A stretch of DNA of 25,283 bases from a virus. The number at the start of each line of letters is the position of its first letter. Positions within the stretch are counted from its first letter, which is position 1. The translations under genes and the position numbers were made by a program. Of this stretch, positions 1 to 8,220 are shown piece after piece. The DNA is taken from positions 1-25,283 of the IMG/VR virus record IMGVR_UViG_3300045999_011512; one strand, 5' to 3'. The notes beneath the pieces were generated by a model. The model searched no databases. It had not been told where the DNA came from and saw only the letters and a program-made list of their open reading frames with translations.

Positions 1-1557
1 TACACCGATGTTTATAATAAATGCATTTCGTATATTAATTGCATCTGTAAGAACTCTAAATGATTTTAAATAGTTTAAAATATTTTGTTTAGTTGCTACG
101 TTTACGTTTACTAATTTAGAATCACTATCATAACCAAGTACATAGATATTTAATGAGTTTGGATTCATCCCATTATAAGCAAGTTCATCTGATACGGCTT
201 CTATATTTAGTTGATCATCTTGTACTAAATATGCCTTTGCTATACTACCAAACCTAGGTGGCATACTATATATTCGTGAAATATAGTCTTCTGCCGTAAC
301 AGCTCTATTTTGTGCTGCAAAAAATGATAATGCATTAGTTTTTATCTCATTTAATGATTCAGCGTCCTTGCCACCAGATGCTGGTTCCGGGTTATTAACG
401 CTTAATGATTGTCTGACAATTGATGCCAATGTTTGGTCTAAGTTTGAATCGTTAAATGTTATGTTTCTAGTTAAGATTGTAGTTAATGTGTTTGATGCAA
501 CGTTATCGTTTAATCCACCACCAACTCTGTATCTAAATGTTAATTGAGTATTTGATGGTGCAATTCCATAATTTTTCGTATATAAGAAATTAGATGGATC
601 AAGTGAATCACCAATCATTGTAGAAAATGGTGATAATATAGTACCATATAAAGATGGATCAGGGGTTATCTGCTCATCAACTGAGCCAAGTACCCCAGGA
701 CCAAACTGTATTAATGTTGAGTTATCATTCAACAAACGTGTTGTAAACCTTTTTGATACTTTTCTTAATTTTAATAGGTATGGTGTTTCATTATTTAAAG
801 TATATAGTTCTCTGTCATTTCTTTTTATGTTTCTAACAGATTCTATTATTACATCTTGCGCTAAATACGGTACGTTATACCAAGTATCACCTTCCCCATC
901 TACTGCATCAATTATTTCAATTATTTTAGAATCATTTAATTTTACAGAATTATAAGGTATTACATTTCCGAAATCAAATTTTGCAGTTCTTATTTTTCCG
1001 CTTGATGCAATTACTGATTTTTTTATCAAATAAAAAGATGGTTCATTTGTTGTTGGATCTATTTCATAGACTGATATTTCTATTGGACTTGCGCTTGAAC
1101 TATATGAAAAATCAACATAATCGTTAGTTATAAAATTAACATTTGAATTTAAAGCAGGGGCTACAATAGCATTTGCATCTACAATCATTGCATATCTCAT
1201 ATCAGGAACATTTTGATCTCCTGTACCGACTGATGGTACAAGTTGATAAAAATCTAATGTTACAGTTGCTGGGGTTGTTAGTTTGGGGGTATACCCGAAC
1301 GTCTGTGCAATTGAGACTATATTCTCTTTTTCTTCTGCCTCTAATAATAAGGATTCTTTAAATTGTATATCGGTATAATATGACAATACGTCTCCGACAT
1401 ATGAGGACATTTCCACGAACATCATACCAGGTGATGCTTCATTAAAATCTCTATATATAGACGGATAGTATGCCTGTGCAAATGAAATTAAATCATCTCG
1501 CAACGATCCAAAATCTCTAGATGTATATTTTATTTTTTTTGGTATTAGTTCTGTCAT
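1..1557 (-). CDS. 6: Baseplate wedge protein, T4 gp6-like (partial)
   Basis: The first 519 codons of a gene that continues past the left edge; no stop occurs in the visible frame. The protein opens with a conserved-looking SRDFGSLRDDL segment (about residues 13-23) and then an EASPGMMFVEMSSYVGDVLSYY-type region typical of gp6/baseplate-J-like wedge proteins. A late segment around RFGSIAKAYL matches the part of this family that forms the wedge core. In T4, gp6 dimerises to form the inner ring that joins the six wedges around the hub and drives the sheath-contraction switch. It starts 2 bases after the gp25 stop, the usual T4 order (25 then 6). A perfect TATAAATA late promoter lies about 30 bases upstream of its ATG, inside the end of gp25. 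The assignment rests on remembered motifs and gene order. Confidence 0.85.
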   Translation of the reverse strand, partial: MTELIPKKIKYTSRDFGSLRDDLISFAQAYYPSIYRDFNEASPGMMFVEMSSYVGDVLSYYTDIQFKESLLLEAEEKENIVSIAQTFGYTPKLTTPATVTLDFYQLVPSVGTGDQNVPDMRYAMIVDANAIVAPALNSNVNFITNDYVDFSYSSSASPIEISVYEIDPTTNEPSFYLIKKSVIASSGKIRTAKFDFGNVIPYNSVKLNDSKIIEIIDAVDGEGDTWYNVPYLAQDVIIESVRNIKRNDRELYTLNNETPYLLKLRKVSKRFTTRLLNDNSTLIQFGPGVLGSVDEQITPDPSLYGTILSPFSTMIGDSLDPSNFLYTKNYGIAPSNTQLTFRYRVGGGLNDNVASNTLTTILTRNITFNDSNLDQTLASIVRQSLSVNNPEPASGGKDAESLNEIKTNALSFFAAQNRAVTAEDYISRIYSMPPRFGSIAKAYLVQDDQLNIEAVSDELAYNGMNPNSLNIYVLGYDSDSKLVNVNVATKQNILNYLKSFRVLTDAINIRNAFIINIGV

Positions 1558-1559
1558 AT

Positions 1560-2048
1560 TTAAACTACCGTTACAATTCCTTGATTATTTATAAATATAA
1601 CAACATTTATATTTGCAAATGTTGCATCGAAAGAAACAACTAAATCTATTTTTAAACTATGTATTGCCTCACCCGTTGATACTTCTGGTGCTGGTTGTGA
1701 TACTCTAATAGAGCGTAATACTAGATACGGCGTCCATGTTTCTAATGCTTTTACAATAGTTGAACGAACAAAGCCTTCCAATTCTCCATCTGCATCAAAC
1801 TGTTCAAATACAGCTTTATATAAATCGGTTCCAAAATCAATGTGATATAACCGTTCTCCTTTACGAGTAGATAATAAATTTAAAAGATTTGTTTTTGCCT
1901 GATCGATTGAAAAGTAGGATTTTCTAAATAAACCGCCACCTTGAGTATTAAATGGCAATAGTATCCCGATTGAATTATTAAATTCATAAGAACCACTTTG
2001 ATCTGTGGTTACAAAAGGCTGATCAAGTCTATTAAAATTAAATGCCAT
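1560..2048 (-). CDS. 25: Baseplate wedge protein, T4 gp25-like
   Basis: A 162-residue protein of the GPW/gp25 family, which forms part of the T4 baseplate wedge and sits where the sheath attaches. The family signature is clear: a QAKTNLLNLLSTRKGER stretch followed by a DFGTDLY motif (about residues 49-75). After it come an acidic helix and a LRSIRVSQ beta segment (about 103-116), where family members have the L..I.V pattern. It is about 30 residues longer than T4 gp25, with the extra length at the N-terminus (a Gly/Asn-rich extension) and C-terminus. It sits 3 bases downstream of a small unknown gene and 2 bases upstream of gp6, so it is translated within the baseplate operon. Its 3' end carries the late promoter for gp6. 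Confidence 0.88.
   Translation of the reverse strand: MAFNFNRLDQPFVTTDQSGSYEFNNSIGILLPFNTQGGGLFRKSYFSIDQAKTNLLNLLSTRKGERLYHIDFGTDLYKAVFEQFDADGELEGFVRSTIVKALETWTPYLVLRSIRVSQPAPEVSTGEAIHSLKIDLVVSFDATFANINVVIFINNQGIVTVV
1586..1593 (-). promoter_or_regulatory. T4-type late promoter octamer before gp6
   Basis: TATAAATA on the minus strand, an exact match to the T4 late promoter. Transcription would start about six bases downstream, giving a leader of roughly 23 bases before the gp6 ATG at 1557. It lies in the end of the gp25 gene. Confidence 0.65.
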
Positions 2049-2051
2049 TGT

Positions 2052-2423
2052 TTATTTTGTTAATTTTTTCATAAAATCACTATAGTTCTTATTAAAAACT
2101 GCGTCTAATTCTGGCGGGATTTCCATGCCATCAAATTGCATTTTTGCACTATTAGATTCCATACCGTATTCCCGATCTAATTCATTTTTAAATCCCATCA
2201 AACTTTCTCTTAAAGTTGCTGTACTAGGTTGAGTTATATTATGTTCTAGTGTTGTAGTGTACGATGAGTTTACTTTTGAATTTGTATTACCAGAATTTTT
2301 ATTTTCAATAACCATCCGTTGACTGGTGACTTCTGTCATTTCTTTTATAATTTTAGAAGCATAGAAATCTAATTCTTCTCTAACAATTTTTCTTATCATT
2401 TTTTCAAAAAGTTCAGTTTTCAT
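2052..2423 (-). CDS. Small protein of unknown function in baseplate operon
   Basis: A 123-residue protein that I do not recognise. The N-terminal 35 residues are strongly helical and charged (KMIRKIVREELDFYASKIIKEM), a likely amphipathic or coiled-coil helix. A Ser/Thr/Asn-rich linker (about 40-70) follows, and then a C-terminal region rich in Met, Glu and Lys. There is no signal peptide or membrane segment. It lies 3 bases from gp25 and 8 bases from the upstream 459-residue gene, so it is part of the same late transcription unit. Small helical proteins in this position often act as baseplate assembly or scaffolding factors, but that is inference from position only. Confidence 0.7.
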   Translation of the reverse strand: MKTELFEKMIRKIVREELDFYASKIIKEMTEVTSQRMVIENKNSGNTNSKVNSSYTTTLEHNITQPSTATLRESLMGFKNELDREYGMESNSAKMQFDGMEIPPELDAVFNKNYSDFMKKLTK

Positions 2424-2431
2424 AATAAACC

Positions 2432-3811
2432 CTATAGTTGTTCGAATAATTCATATAAATTTTCTATTTTTGACGTAGTTTTTATAAATTGATTGTCTTT
2501 TTTGTTAATCATGTCAATAATATAATCCTGCAAATCTGATTGCATTCCAAACAAAAGTCCATTTTTACAAATATTTCCGTAATCTGAGCTGCTTAAATCG
2601 AAAAAATGTGCCTTATCTGGTTTGTAAAGATTTAACATTTTTTTAAGTGATGATTTTATAAAAAAAATATCTTTTTTTGAAAATTTATCACTATTAATAT
2701 AATTATCACCGGCTGTAATATAAAACATAGAATCTATTTTTTCTGTTAATTTATAATCTTTAGTTTTTATACCAACCAATAGTAAAAATTCATAAATATA
2801 TCTTGGTGATGTTTTATTAGTGCTGTTCCATAATTTGTTTTCTTTTTCTAGAATAATTAAGCATGATTTCCATGAATAAATACTTTTTAACAAATCATCT
2901 AAATTAGATAGATTAGTAGATGGATTTAAGTATGTTATATCACTGCCATTATTACTATAATGTATGTCTTTTTGCAGTGTTATCTTAAAAGATGAGTCCC
3001 ACAACGGATGTGTTCTATCTACAATTATATTTTCATTAAAAGTTGTTTTGTCAACAGCAAAATTAAATGGAGATTCTACTAAAGTAATACCATTTACTTG
3101 TTGTGTATTAACTACTACATAATCACCGTTGCTACCAGATAACTCAAGATATGACCCGGACACAGAAGATGGAATAGTTTTACTATAATCTGTTTTATAC
3201 GGAATAGATCTGACATTTTCTACATCATATATAGTACTTAAATTTGGATTAAAGGAAAGATTTTCTATTTCAAATCCAGTTGATGCAAATCTGAATAATA
3301 ATGATGAGAATAGTATATTGTTTATATTTAGGGACCCATACCCCAGATAACGTCTATTATCACTATTAAAATATTTAATCCTATTATTTTTCATAGGATA
3401 TCTAGCATCAAGTTCATCATTATTATCTTCAAACACCGATACTATAGAATATTTGCAAGTTAAATAATGTAATTGATTTCCATAGTCAAACAATACATCT
3501 ATATTTGGATTTACATTTCCGATTTGTTTTGGATTTAAACATAAAATCTTATCAACCAAATTTTGTTGAGAATCAACAAATTCTATTATACTTTCTTCAT
3601 AAAATGGTGATAAATATGTTATCCTACTTGAATCGGCATCACAATAAGAGGACACAGATTCAAATGGTATTTCATCAGCAGTAATATCGTCAAATACCTT
3701 TTCACGTGAAGCTTTTAATGCTTGATAAATAGCATATGACACCACAACATTCGAAGAGGGAATGTATTTAGTGCTTATCTTATTTTTCTTCGCATATGTT
3801 ATTATATCCAT
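2432..3811 (-). CDS. Unknown 459-residue protein in baseplate operon
   Basis: A soluble-looking protein with no motif I recognise, no signal peptide and no membrane segment. Aromatic residues and Asn/Ser are abundant. The central part (about residues 190-330) alternates short beta-like stretches with Ser/Gly/Asn loops (for example SVSGSYLELSGSNGDYVVVN), as in virion structural proteins. The C-terminal third (330-459) is Lys-rich and probably helical. Tight spacing on both sides (8 and 4 bases) puts it in the late baseplate operon between the cell-wall hydrolases and gp25. T4 has gp53 and small wedge genes near this position, but I see no match to gp53. A baseplate or tail-tip component is the best guess, at low certainty. 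Confidence 0.75.
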   Translation of the reverse strand: MDIITYAKKNKISTKYIPSSNVVVSYAIYQALKASREKVFDDITADEIPFESVSSYCDADSSRITYLSPFYEESIIEFVDSQQNLVDKILCLNPKQIGNVNPNIDVLFDYGNQLHYLTCKYSIVSVFEDNNDELDARYPMKNNRIKYFNSDNRRYLGYGSLNINNILFSSLLFRFASTGFEIENLSFNPNLSTIYDVENVRSIPYKTDYSKTIPSSVSGSYLELSGSNGDYVVVNTQQVNGITLVESPFNFAVDKTTFNENIIVDRTHPLWDSSFKITLQKDIHYSNNGSDITYLNPSTNLSNLDDLLKSIYSWKSCLIILEKENKLWNSTNKTSPRYIYEFLLLVGIKTKDYKLTEKIDSMFYITAGDNYINSDKFSKKDIFFIKSSLKKMLNLYKPDKAHFFDLSSSDYGNICKNGLLFGMQSDLQDYIIDMINKKDNQFIKTTSKIENLYELFEQL

Positions 3812-3815
3812 TTTT

Positions 3816-4187
3816 TTATTTTAAATAAATTAAAAATCTATCAGATTTAATGTTATTGGAATTTATATTACCAACTAACTGTACATAAAGCCAGTCTCTT
3901 CTTATTTGATTTGTATTAGGATTCTTTGATTGTTCTGTTTTTTTATAAACAATAGAAAACTCATATCTATATCCAGTGTATATACCACAGTTACAATTGG
4001 ATTTTACATTATTTGTATTTTGTGTTGATGTCTTTTGCGTAGAAATATTATTTCTTGATGTATTAGTATGTGCAACCGAATTTCTATTTGGCGGTATTCT
4101 TTGTGTTATATTTGCTAGTGACACATCGTCTGGTAACACAACTGGATCTGGGCTGTCTACATTAAACTGCTGTATATTTTTATTCAT
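3816..4187 (-). CDS. Small protein of unknown function, Asn/Thr-rich N-terminus
   Basis: A 123-residue protein. The first half is a low-complexity Asn/Thr/Ser/Pro linker, probably disordered. The second half (about 64-123) starts with a CNCG motif and reads like a small beta domain ending in a hydrophobic DRFLIYLK tail. I cannot assign a family. It starts 3 bases after the stop of the transglycosylase-like gene and ends 4 bases before the next start, so it is in the same late operon. A short disordered arm plus a compact beta domain would suit a small virion accessory protein, but this is inference. Confidence 0.65.
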   Translation of the reverse strand: MNKNIQQFNVDSPDPVVLPDDVSLANITQRIPPNRNSVAHTNTSRNNISTQKTSTQNTNNVKSNCNCGIYTGYRYEFSIVYKKTEQSKNPNTNQIRRDWLYVQLVGNINSNNIKSDRFLIYLK

Positions 4188-4190
4188 AAT

Positions 4191-5165
4191 TTACCTCTTG
4201 ACAAAAGAGCCAATTTTTATTTTAAAATCAGCTTGATTTAATGGAGTACATGTAAAATTATTTTTTTGTATTTGTGGGCCCACAACTTTTCCACCGGATT
4301 TTTCAATTATATCTTTATATACACGTGCTACGCAATTGTTACACGCTAGATAAAATCCTTTGTTATATTCATACCGTAATCTATCAATCCATTCTCCTAT
4401 GCTTGCAGGTATTGCACTTCCCCCAAATGTATTATTTCTTATATTTCTTTGTATAGATTTAGGTAGTACCGTATAGGGAGTATTTTCGTTTTTTATATAT
4501 TCTCGTATAATTTCACTACCTCCACGAATTCCCTGATTCCATAGTAAATAAAGCGCCCATCCAGAAAATGGATATCGTCTATCATTAACAGATACACCAG
4601 TAGCCAAACTTTTGAATGCACTTATATTTCTGTATAAAAAAGAAATTACTCTTTCTATAGAATTATACGCATTATATATACTAGTTGGTGGCTCCAATCC
4701 GTATTTAGTTGTTGTTGGTATTGGTGAAAAATCTGCCAGATTTCCTCTCATATCAGGATAGTCCGCTCTAACACCAGATCCAATCTGTACCAACCCTTTA
4801 TATGAACTTTTTGGGCGTGGTATTTTTAAATTTGCTCTGTTATCGTATTTACTTTCGATAAATACGAATGCTGATATTAGTGTCTCTAACGCTGGAAATT
4901 CTTGTCTACATGCTATTACCTCTTTTGTATTCCTGTAATTATAGCATACTTCATATATTTTTCTATGGTTTATTAGATATTCTCTAACTGCATTTAATTT
5001 ATGTGGTTTACCATCAGAACTCTTCATACCAGCATAATTATTAGGACCAAAATAAGAAGTGGACTTTGAGGTTATGCCTAACAAAGCCGCATCTATGCCT
5101 GATTTATTAGAATTATAAAATTCTTGTATATCAGTTAATGTCCATAAATTTTTTTGTTTTGCCAT
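4191..5165 (-). CDS. Lytic-transglycosylase-like (SLT/lysozyme-fold) tail protein
   Basis: A 324-residue protein with the hallmark of soluble lytic transglycosylases. A catalytic-type Glu lies in FVFIESKYDNRA (Glu104), followed about 20 residues later by YKGLVQIG (about 122-129). This matches the ESxxxxxA ... GLxQI pattern of the goose-type/SLT lysozyme fold. Such enzymes cleave the MurNAc-GlcNAc bond of peptidoglycan. Helices rich in Trp and Tyr follow (FSGWALYLLWNQG, about 200-212), and the C-terminal region contains a CNNC pair. There is no signal peptide, so it most likely acts from the virion, locally opening the wall during injection. It lies next to a CHAP-domain gene in the hub operon, where T4 would carry the lysozyme domain of gp5. 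The fold is fairly sure; the exact bond cleaved is not. Confidence 0.72.
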   Translation of the reverse strand: MAKQKNLWTLTDIQEFYNSNKSGIDAALLGITSKSTSYFGPNNYAGMKSSDGKPHKLNAVREYLINHRKIYEVCYNYRNTKEVIACRQEFPALETLISAFVFIESKYDNRANLKIPRPKSSYKGLVQIGSGVRADYPDMRGNLADFSPIPTTTKYGLEPPTSIYNAYNSIERVISFLYRNISAFKSLATGVSVNDRRYPFSGWALYLLWNQGIRGGSEIIREYIKNENTPYTVLPKSIQRNIRNNTFGGSAIPASIGEWIDRLRYEYNKGFYLACNNCVARVYKDIIEKSGGKVVGPQIQKNNFTCTPLNQADFKIKIGSFVKR

Positions 5166-5176
5166 ACGAATTATAC

Positions 5177-6601
5177 TTAATAATTAACATTTCCTGTAAT
5201 AAATATCGAATAATCGCCATTTGCTTTTTGTTGGACTTCAGTTGGAACTACACAACCTAAAAATACAAATCCTTTTTCAGGCGATCCCGTAACTAATCTG
5301 TTTCCTTCTTGTTTAAAAACTTTACCACCTATCCCAGGCTTATGCCCAGATAAACGTGAAGCGCCTCCATATTTTCCGGGAACTCCCTTTTCTGTTGAGG
5401 AATTACCCTCTATTGTTTTACAATCAAATGCATATGATGGCTTTCCAGATGCAGTTCTTACTTCTAATATTAAAATTGCATGCGCAGGACTTCCCGTGCT
5501 TCGTTTTCCCAGATAAGCAACACAGCCGGGTACAAGTTGATTCACCAATAATCCATTCTTTTTTGCAAATGAATATGAAGGAGCCACCCCGGGATTTAAA
5601 TTTCTATTTGTAATATACCTTAAAAATGGATTATTTATTTTTTCTATGGCATTTCCAATAATAGAATGTGCAAATGCAGCACACCATGCCGTTCCCTTTA
5701 CCCATTTTTGATATTTTTTCATTATTTCAACTAGCTTCGTATCACCATACTCATCAAATTGACCATTTGAATTTTTCACAAGCCGAGTAACTGGCCAGTT
5801 GTTTGTTCCTATTTCATAATAACCACCCCAGTTAACAGCTTCATCTATAACAGCAGACTGTATTGGTAATAAGTTTTTTTTATTTATTTGATATTGCTCA
5901 GAATTTACTGTGCGCTTAGAATTTGAGTTGGATTCGTTTGTTTCTTCTTCTATTCGTGTATTTTGTGGGCACAGAATAACACTCTTAGAATCAACCTGCT
6001 CTAAGAAATCAGGTATTATTACATTGAATGGTATATTTCCAACCGCAGATTGTACATTATCAAAATCAGGTCTGAATTTTTTTACAAAGTTAGTTACAGA
6101 ATTTTTTTCTGTTGATATACCACTTGTAGATACAGTACCATTTAAAAGTTTTTCATCTTCAGATATATTTGTTTGTGAATCAACTAATGATAAATCTGTT
6201 CCCGCTATCTGTACAACTGAATCTATTATCAGACAATTATCATCAATGTTTTCAATAACAACATTGAATCTAATTGTATCATCATCTTCAAATGTTTTAT
6301 ATACTTTTAAATTAAAATTTTTGTTAGTTACGTTGATATTTTTTGAATCAACTCCATTAACCAAATCAGCATATCTTCTTTTATTTGGATCAGTTCTAAA
6401 TTTATCTGGGTCTTCCGATAAGACTAGGTTACGTCTTTCATCTGGTACAACTACAAACCCTTCTTCATTTACTTCTAAAGTATCAAGATCATCAGGTTCA
6501 TCATCTATTAAAGACTGCTTTTGATTTGGATTTTGTTGAAAATTCAATTTTTTAAATTCATCTTCAGATAACAGTAATAATCGCGAATCGTAATCAGCCA
6601 T
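5177..6601 (-). CDS. Baseplate/tail protein with C-terminal CHAP-type peptidoglycan hydrolase domain
   Basis: A 474-residue protein. Residues 1-240 are acidic and unusual, with a beta-rich section (about 95-145) and Ser/Asn linkers. From about residue 245 there is a CHAP (Cys, His-dependent amidohydrolase/peptidase) domain. The likely nucleophile is Cys307 in GTAWCAAF. His374 lies in SPAHAILIL, after a GCVAYLG strand, and a TIEGNSS segment (397-403) supplies the usual third polar residue. CHAP domains cut amide or peptide bonds in peptidoglycan. A Gly-rich tail and a short C-terminal extension follow. It sits 11 bases upstream of the transglycosylase-like gene and 1 base downstream of the spike gene, consistent with a virion-borne enzyme. 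The N-terminal part may anchor it in the baseplate hub (inference). Confidence 0.75.
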   Translation of the reverse strand: MADYDSRLLLLSEDEFKKLNFQQNPNQKQSLIDDEPDDLDTLEVNEEGFVVVPDERRNLVLSEDPDKFRTDPNKRRYADLVNGVDSKNINVTNKNFNLKVYKTFEDDDTIRFNVVIENIDDNCLIIDSVVQIAGTDLSLVDSQTNISEDEKLLNGTVSTSGISTEKNSVTNFVKKFRPDFDNVQSAVGNIPFNVIIPDFLEQVDSKSVILCPQNTRIEEETNESNSNSKRTVNSEQYQINKKNLLPIQSAVIDEAVNWGGYYEIGTNNWPVTRLVKNSNGQFDEYGDTKLVEIMKKYQKWVKGTAWCAAFAHSIIGNAIEKINNPFLRYITNRNLNPGVAPSYSFAKKNGLLVNQLVPGCVAYLGKRSTGSPAHAILILEVRTASGKPSYAFDCKTIEGNSSTEKGVPGKYGGASRLSGHKPGIGGKVFKQEGNRLVTGSPEKGFVFLGCVVPTEVQQKANGDYSIFITGNVNY

Positions 6602-6602
6602 T

Positions 6603-7844
6603 TTAGCTCCTCAGATTTTCTTTGAATTGTTCTTTTGATTCTTTATCTGCTTCGTCAGATGCTAATGCTGACTTATTTAGAAAAACTAAGTTGGACTTTA
6701 TTTTTGGCAGTTCTTGTTTTATTTTATCTATGTTTGATCGTATGCTAGTATATTGAGCCGCATTTTTAGGTGGATCGGTGGGTCCAACCCCAGTAAGATG
6801 TATCTCACGTGATAACTCTTCGCATAAATTCATTAAATTATCACATAGTTGAGTTAGTAAGTCAAATGTAATATCGCCTAGCAATGCAGGATGTGTAGCA
6901 TTTATTCCTAGATTAATTTTAGTTGCCTCTAGTTCTATTTTTGGACTTGATTCGATTGATATTATTCTATCAGATGAAACAGAAATCCCACCTCTGCTGG
7001 ATATGTTTACTTCATATTTTTTTGCATTTATATTAACTCTATCGCTGTTTACAAAAATTTGATTTCCGGAGAAATTATTTTTTAATCCAGTGTCAAGTTT
7101 ATTATTTCTTTGTAAATTTGATGTAAATGCACTGGGAGCAAAAAATATTTGTTGTCCAGATGTTAACCATATTGAAGAATTATCATCATTAATAGATTCA
7201 ACAGACAAGCGATTATTAAGATTTTGCTTTCGTCCATTTGATATTATTGTTATAGGATCTCCAATCTTTGATGTACCCAAACTCCATGCAGGTGCATTTG
7301 CAAATGGGTGTGTTGGTTTTAATGTACTACCAAATCTTATAGAGTTGCCGTATCGTCCTTCTATTAATACATCACCACTAAACATTTGAAGTGGAATAAT
7401 TTCGTCTTTTTCTTCAAACGTATCATCTATTTTTGGTTCTGCTGTATTTTTTACAGTAACACGTCCACTTGCAAAACCACTGGCATCTGAATCCTGTTGT
7501 TTATAATATGTTGCATTTTTACTTGTTACAGTTGGCAATGCATTATGATTATAACTTTTATGAACAGGTACTGTATTTAAATAGTAAAATGCTTTTCCAA
7601 CATTAGTACTTTTAGAATATTGTGATGCAGCCGCAACCAATACTACTATTTCTCCAACTATTGGTAATTTTTTTAAATTATAGTCAAGTGGAGTTGCAAA
7701 TACCTTATCATTATCGGATTTTGAATTTAATAATCTACAGGATATCGTGTAATATCCATTTTGTTTATAATATCCAGAATAGTCAACTGCAAGCACCTCT
7801 GCTTGTGAAAACTCTAACTGTTGAGATGTATTAAATATGTTCAT
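6603..7844 (-). CDS. Baseplate hub/spike protein with N-terminal OB-like domain (gp5-like, no lysozyme domain)
   Basis: A 413-residue protein. The N-terminal part (about 10-110) has alternating strands with a KLPIVGEIVVLV core and a long aromatic loop, resembling the OB-fold of phage spike proteins. A GRYGNSIRFGS segment (about 163-173) is typical of baseplate hub proteins in T4-like marine phages. Residues 265-315 form a regular run of short strands (IFVNSDRVNIN, ISSRGGISVSSDRIISIES, IELEATKINLG) like the beta-prism of a membrane-piercing spike. The C-terminal 80 residues are helical and charged. T4 gp5 has a lysozyme domain between the OB-fold and the spike; here it is absent and two separate hydrolase genes follow. 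The start overlaps the preceding gene by 14 bases. Confidence 0.65.
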   Translation of the reverse strand: MNIFNTSQQLEFSQAEVLAVDYSGYYKQNGYYTISCRLLNSKSDNDKVFATPLDYNLKKLPIVGEIVVLVAAASQYSKSTNVGKAFYYLNTVPVHKSYNHNALPTVTSKNATYYKQQDSDASGFASGRVTVKNTAEPKIDDTFEEKDEIIPLQMFSGDVLIEGRYGNSIRFGSTLKPTHPFANAPAWSLGTSKIGDPITIISNGRKQNLNNRLSVESINDDNSSIWLTSGQQIFFAPSAFTSNLQRNNKLDTGLKNNFSGNQIFVNSDRVNINAKKYEVNISSRGGISVSSDRIISIESSPKIELEATKINLGINATHPALLGDITFDLLTQLCDNLMNLCEELSREIHLTGVGPTDPPKNAAQYTSIRSNIDKIKQELPKIKSNLVFLNKSALASDEADKESKEQFKENLRS

Positions 7845-8220
7845 CTATTGGTTGATTTTTTTCTGGTATGCTTAGTTTTTTGCTGGAATCTTCAATATCA
7901 TTAATTGCTTCTAGCAGTTGTTTCTTTTCTTCTTCTGATATCATGTAATCCGAGTCAACGTTTGAGCTAGTGTTTGATGCCATTCTTTGTACAATTGCAG
8001 CTAATTTAACTAAATGCTCATCATTTTTTACACCAACCTCAAGGTATTCCTTGATTAAAGGAACAACCATTGCGGCATCATTTGTTGATTTAACAAGAGG
8101 CTTTAATTCAGATATCAATAGATTTATCTGTCTATCCTTTTTTCTAGAATTATCATAAATGTCTTTTAATAAATCAGAAAACTTTTTATTTGAGAATATT
8201 TCAAATTCATTTTGTATCAT
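7831..8220 (-). CDS. Small helical protein of unknown function
   Basis: A 129-residue, mostly helical and charged protein (KKFSDLLKDIYDNSRKKDRQINLLI, then KNDEHLVKLAAIVQRMA and EEEKKQLLEAINDIEDSSKKL), with probable coiled coils at about 5-40 and 90-115. It has no membrane segment or recognised motif. Its ATG overlaps the stop of the sigma-factor gene in an ATGA arrangement, and its 3' end overlaps the spike gene by 14 bases, so it is translationally coupled on both sides. A perfect late-promoter octamer lies 80-87 bases upstream, inside the sigma gene, so it is probably the first gene of the hub operon. It may be an assembly or chaperone factor (inference). Confidence 0.68.
   Translation of the reverse strand: MIQNEFEIFSNKKFSDLLKDIYDNSRKKDRQINLLISELKPLVKSTNDAAMVVPLIKEYLEVGVKNDEHLVKLAAIVQRMASNTSSNVDSDYMISEEEKKQLLEAINDIEDSSKKLSIPEKNQPIDEHI

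Noticed and set aside
5910-6524. 204-residue plus-strand ORF
   Set aside because: Entirely antisense to the CHAP-domain gene, with a Ser/Phe/Leu-rich composition typical of a shadow frame.
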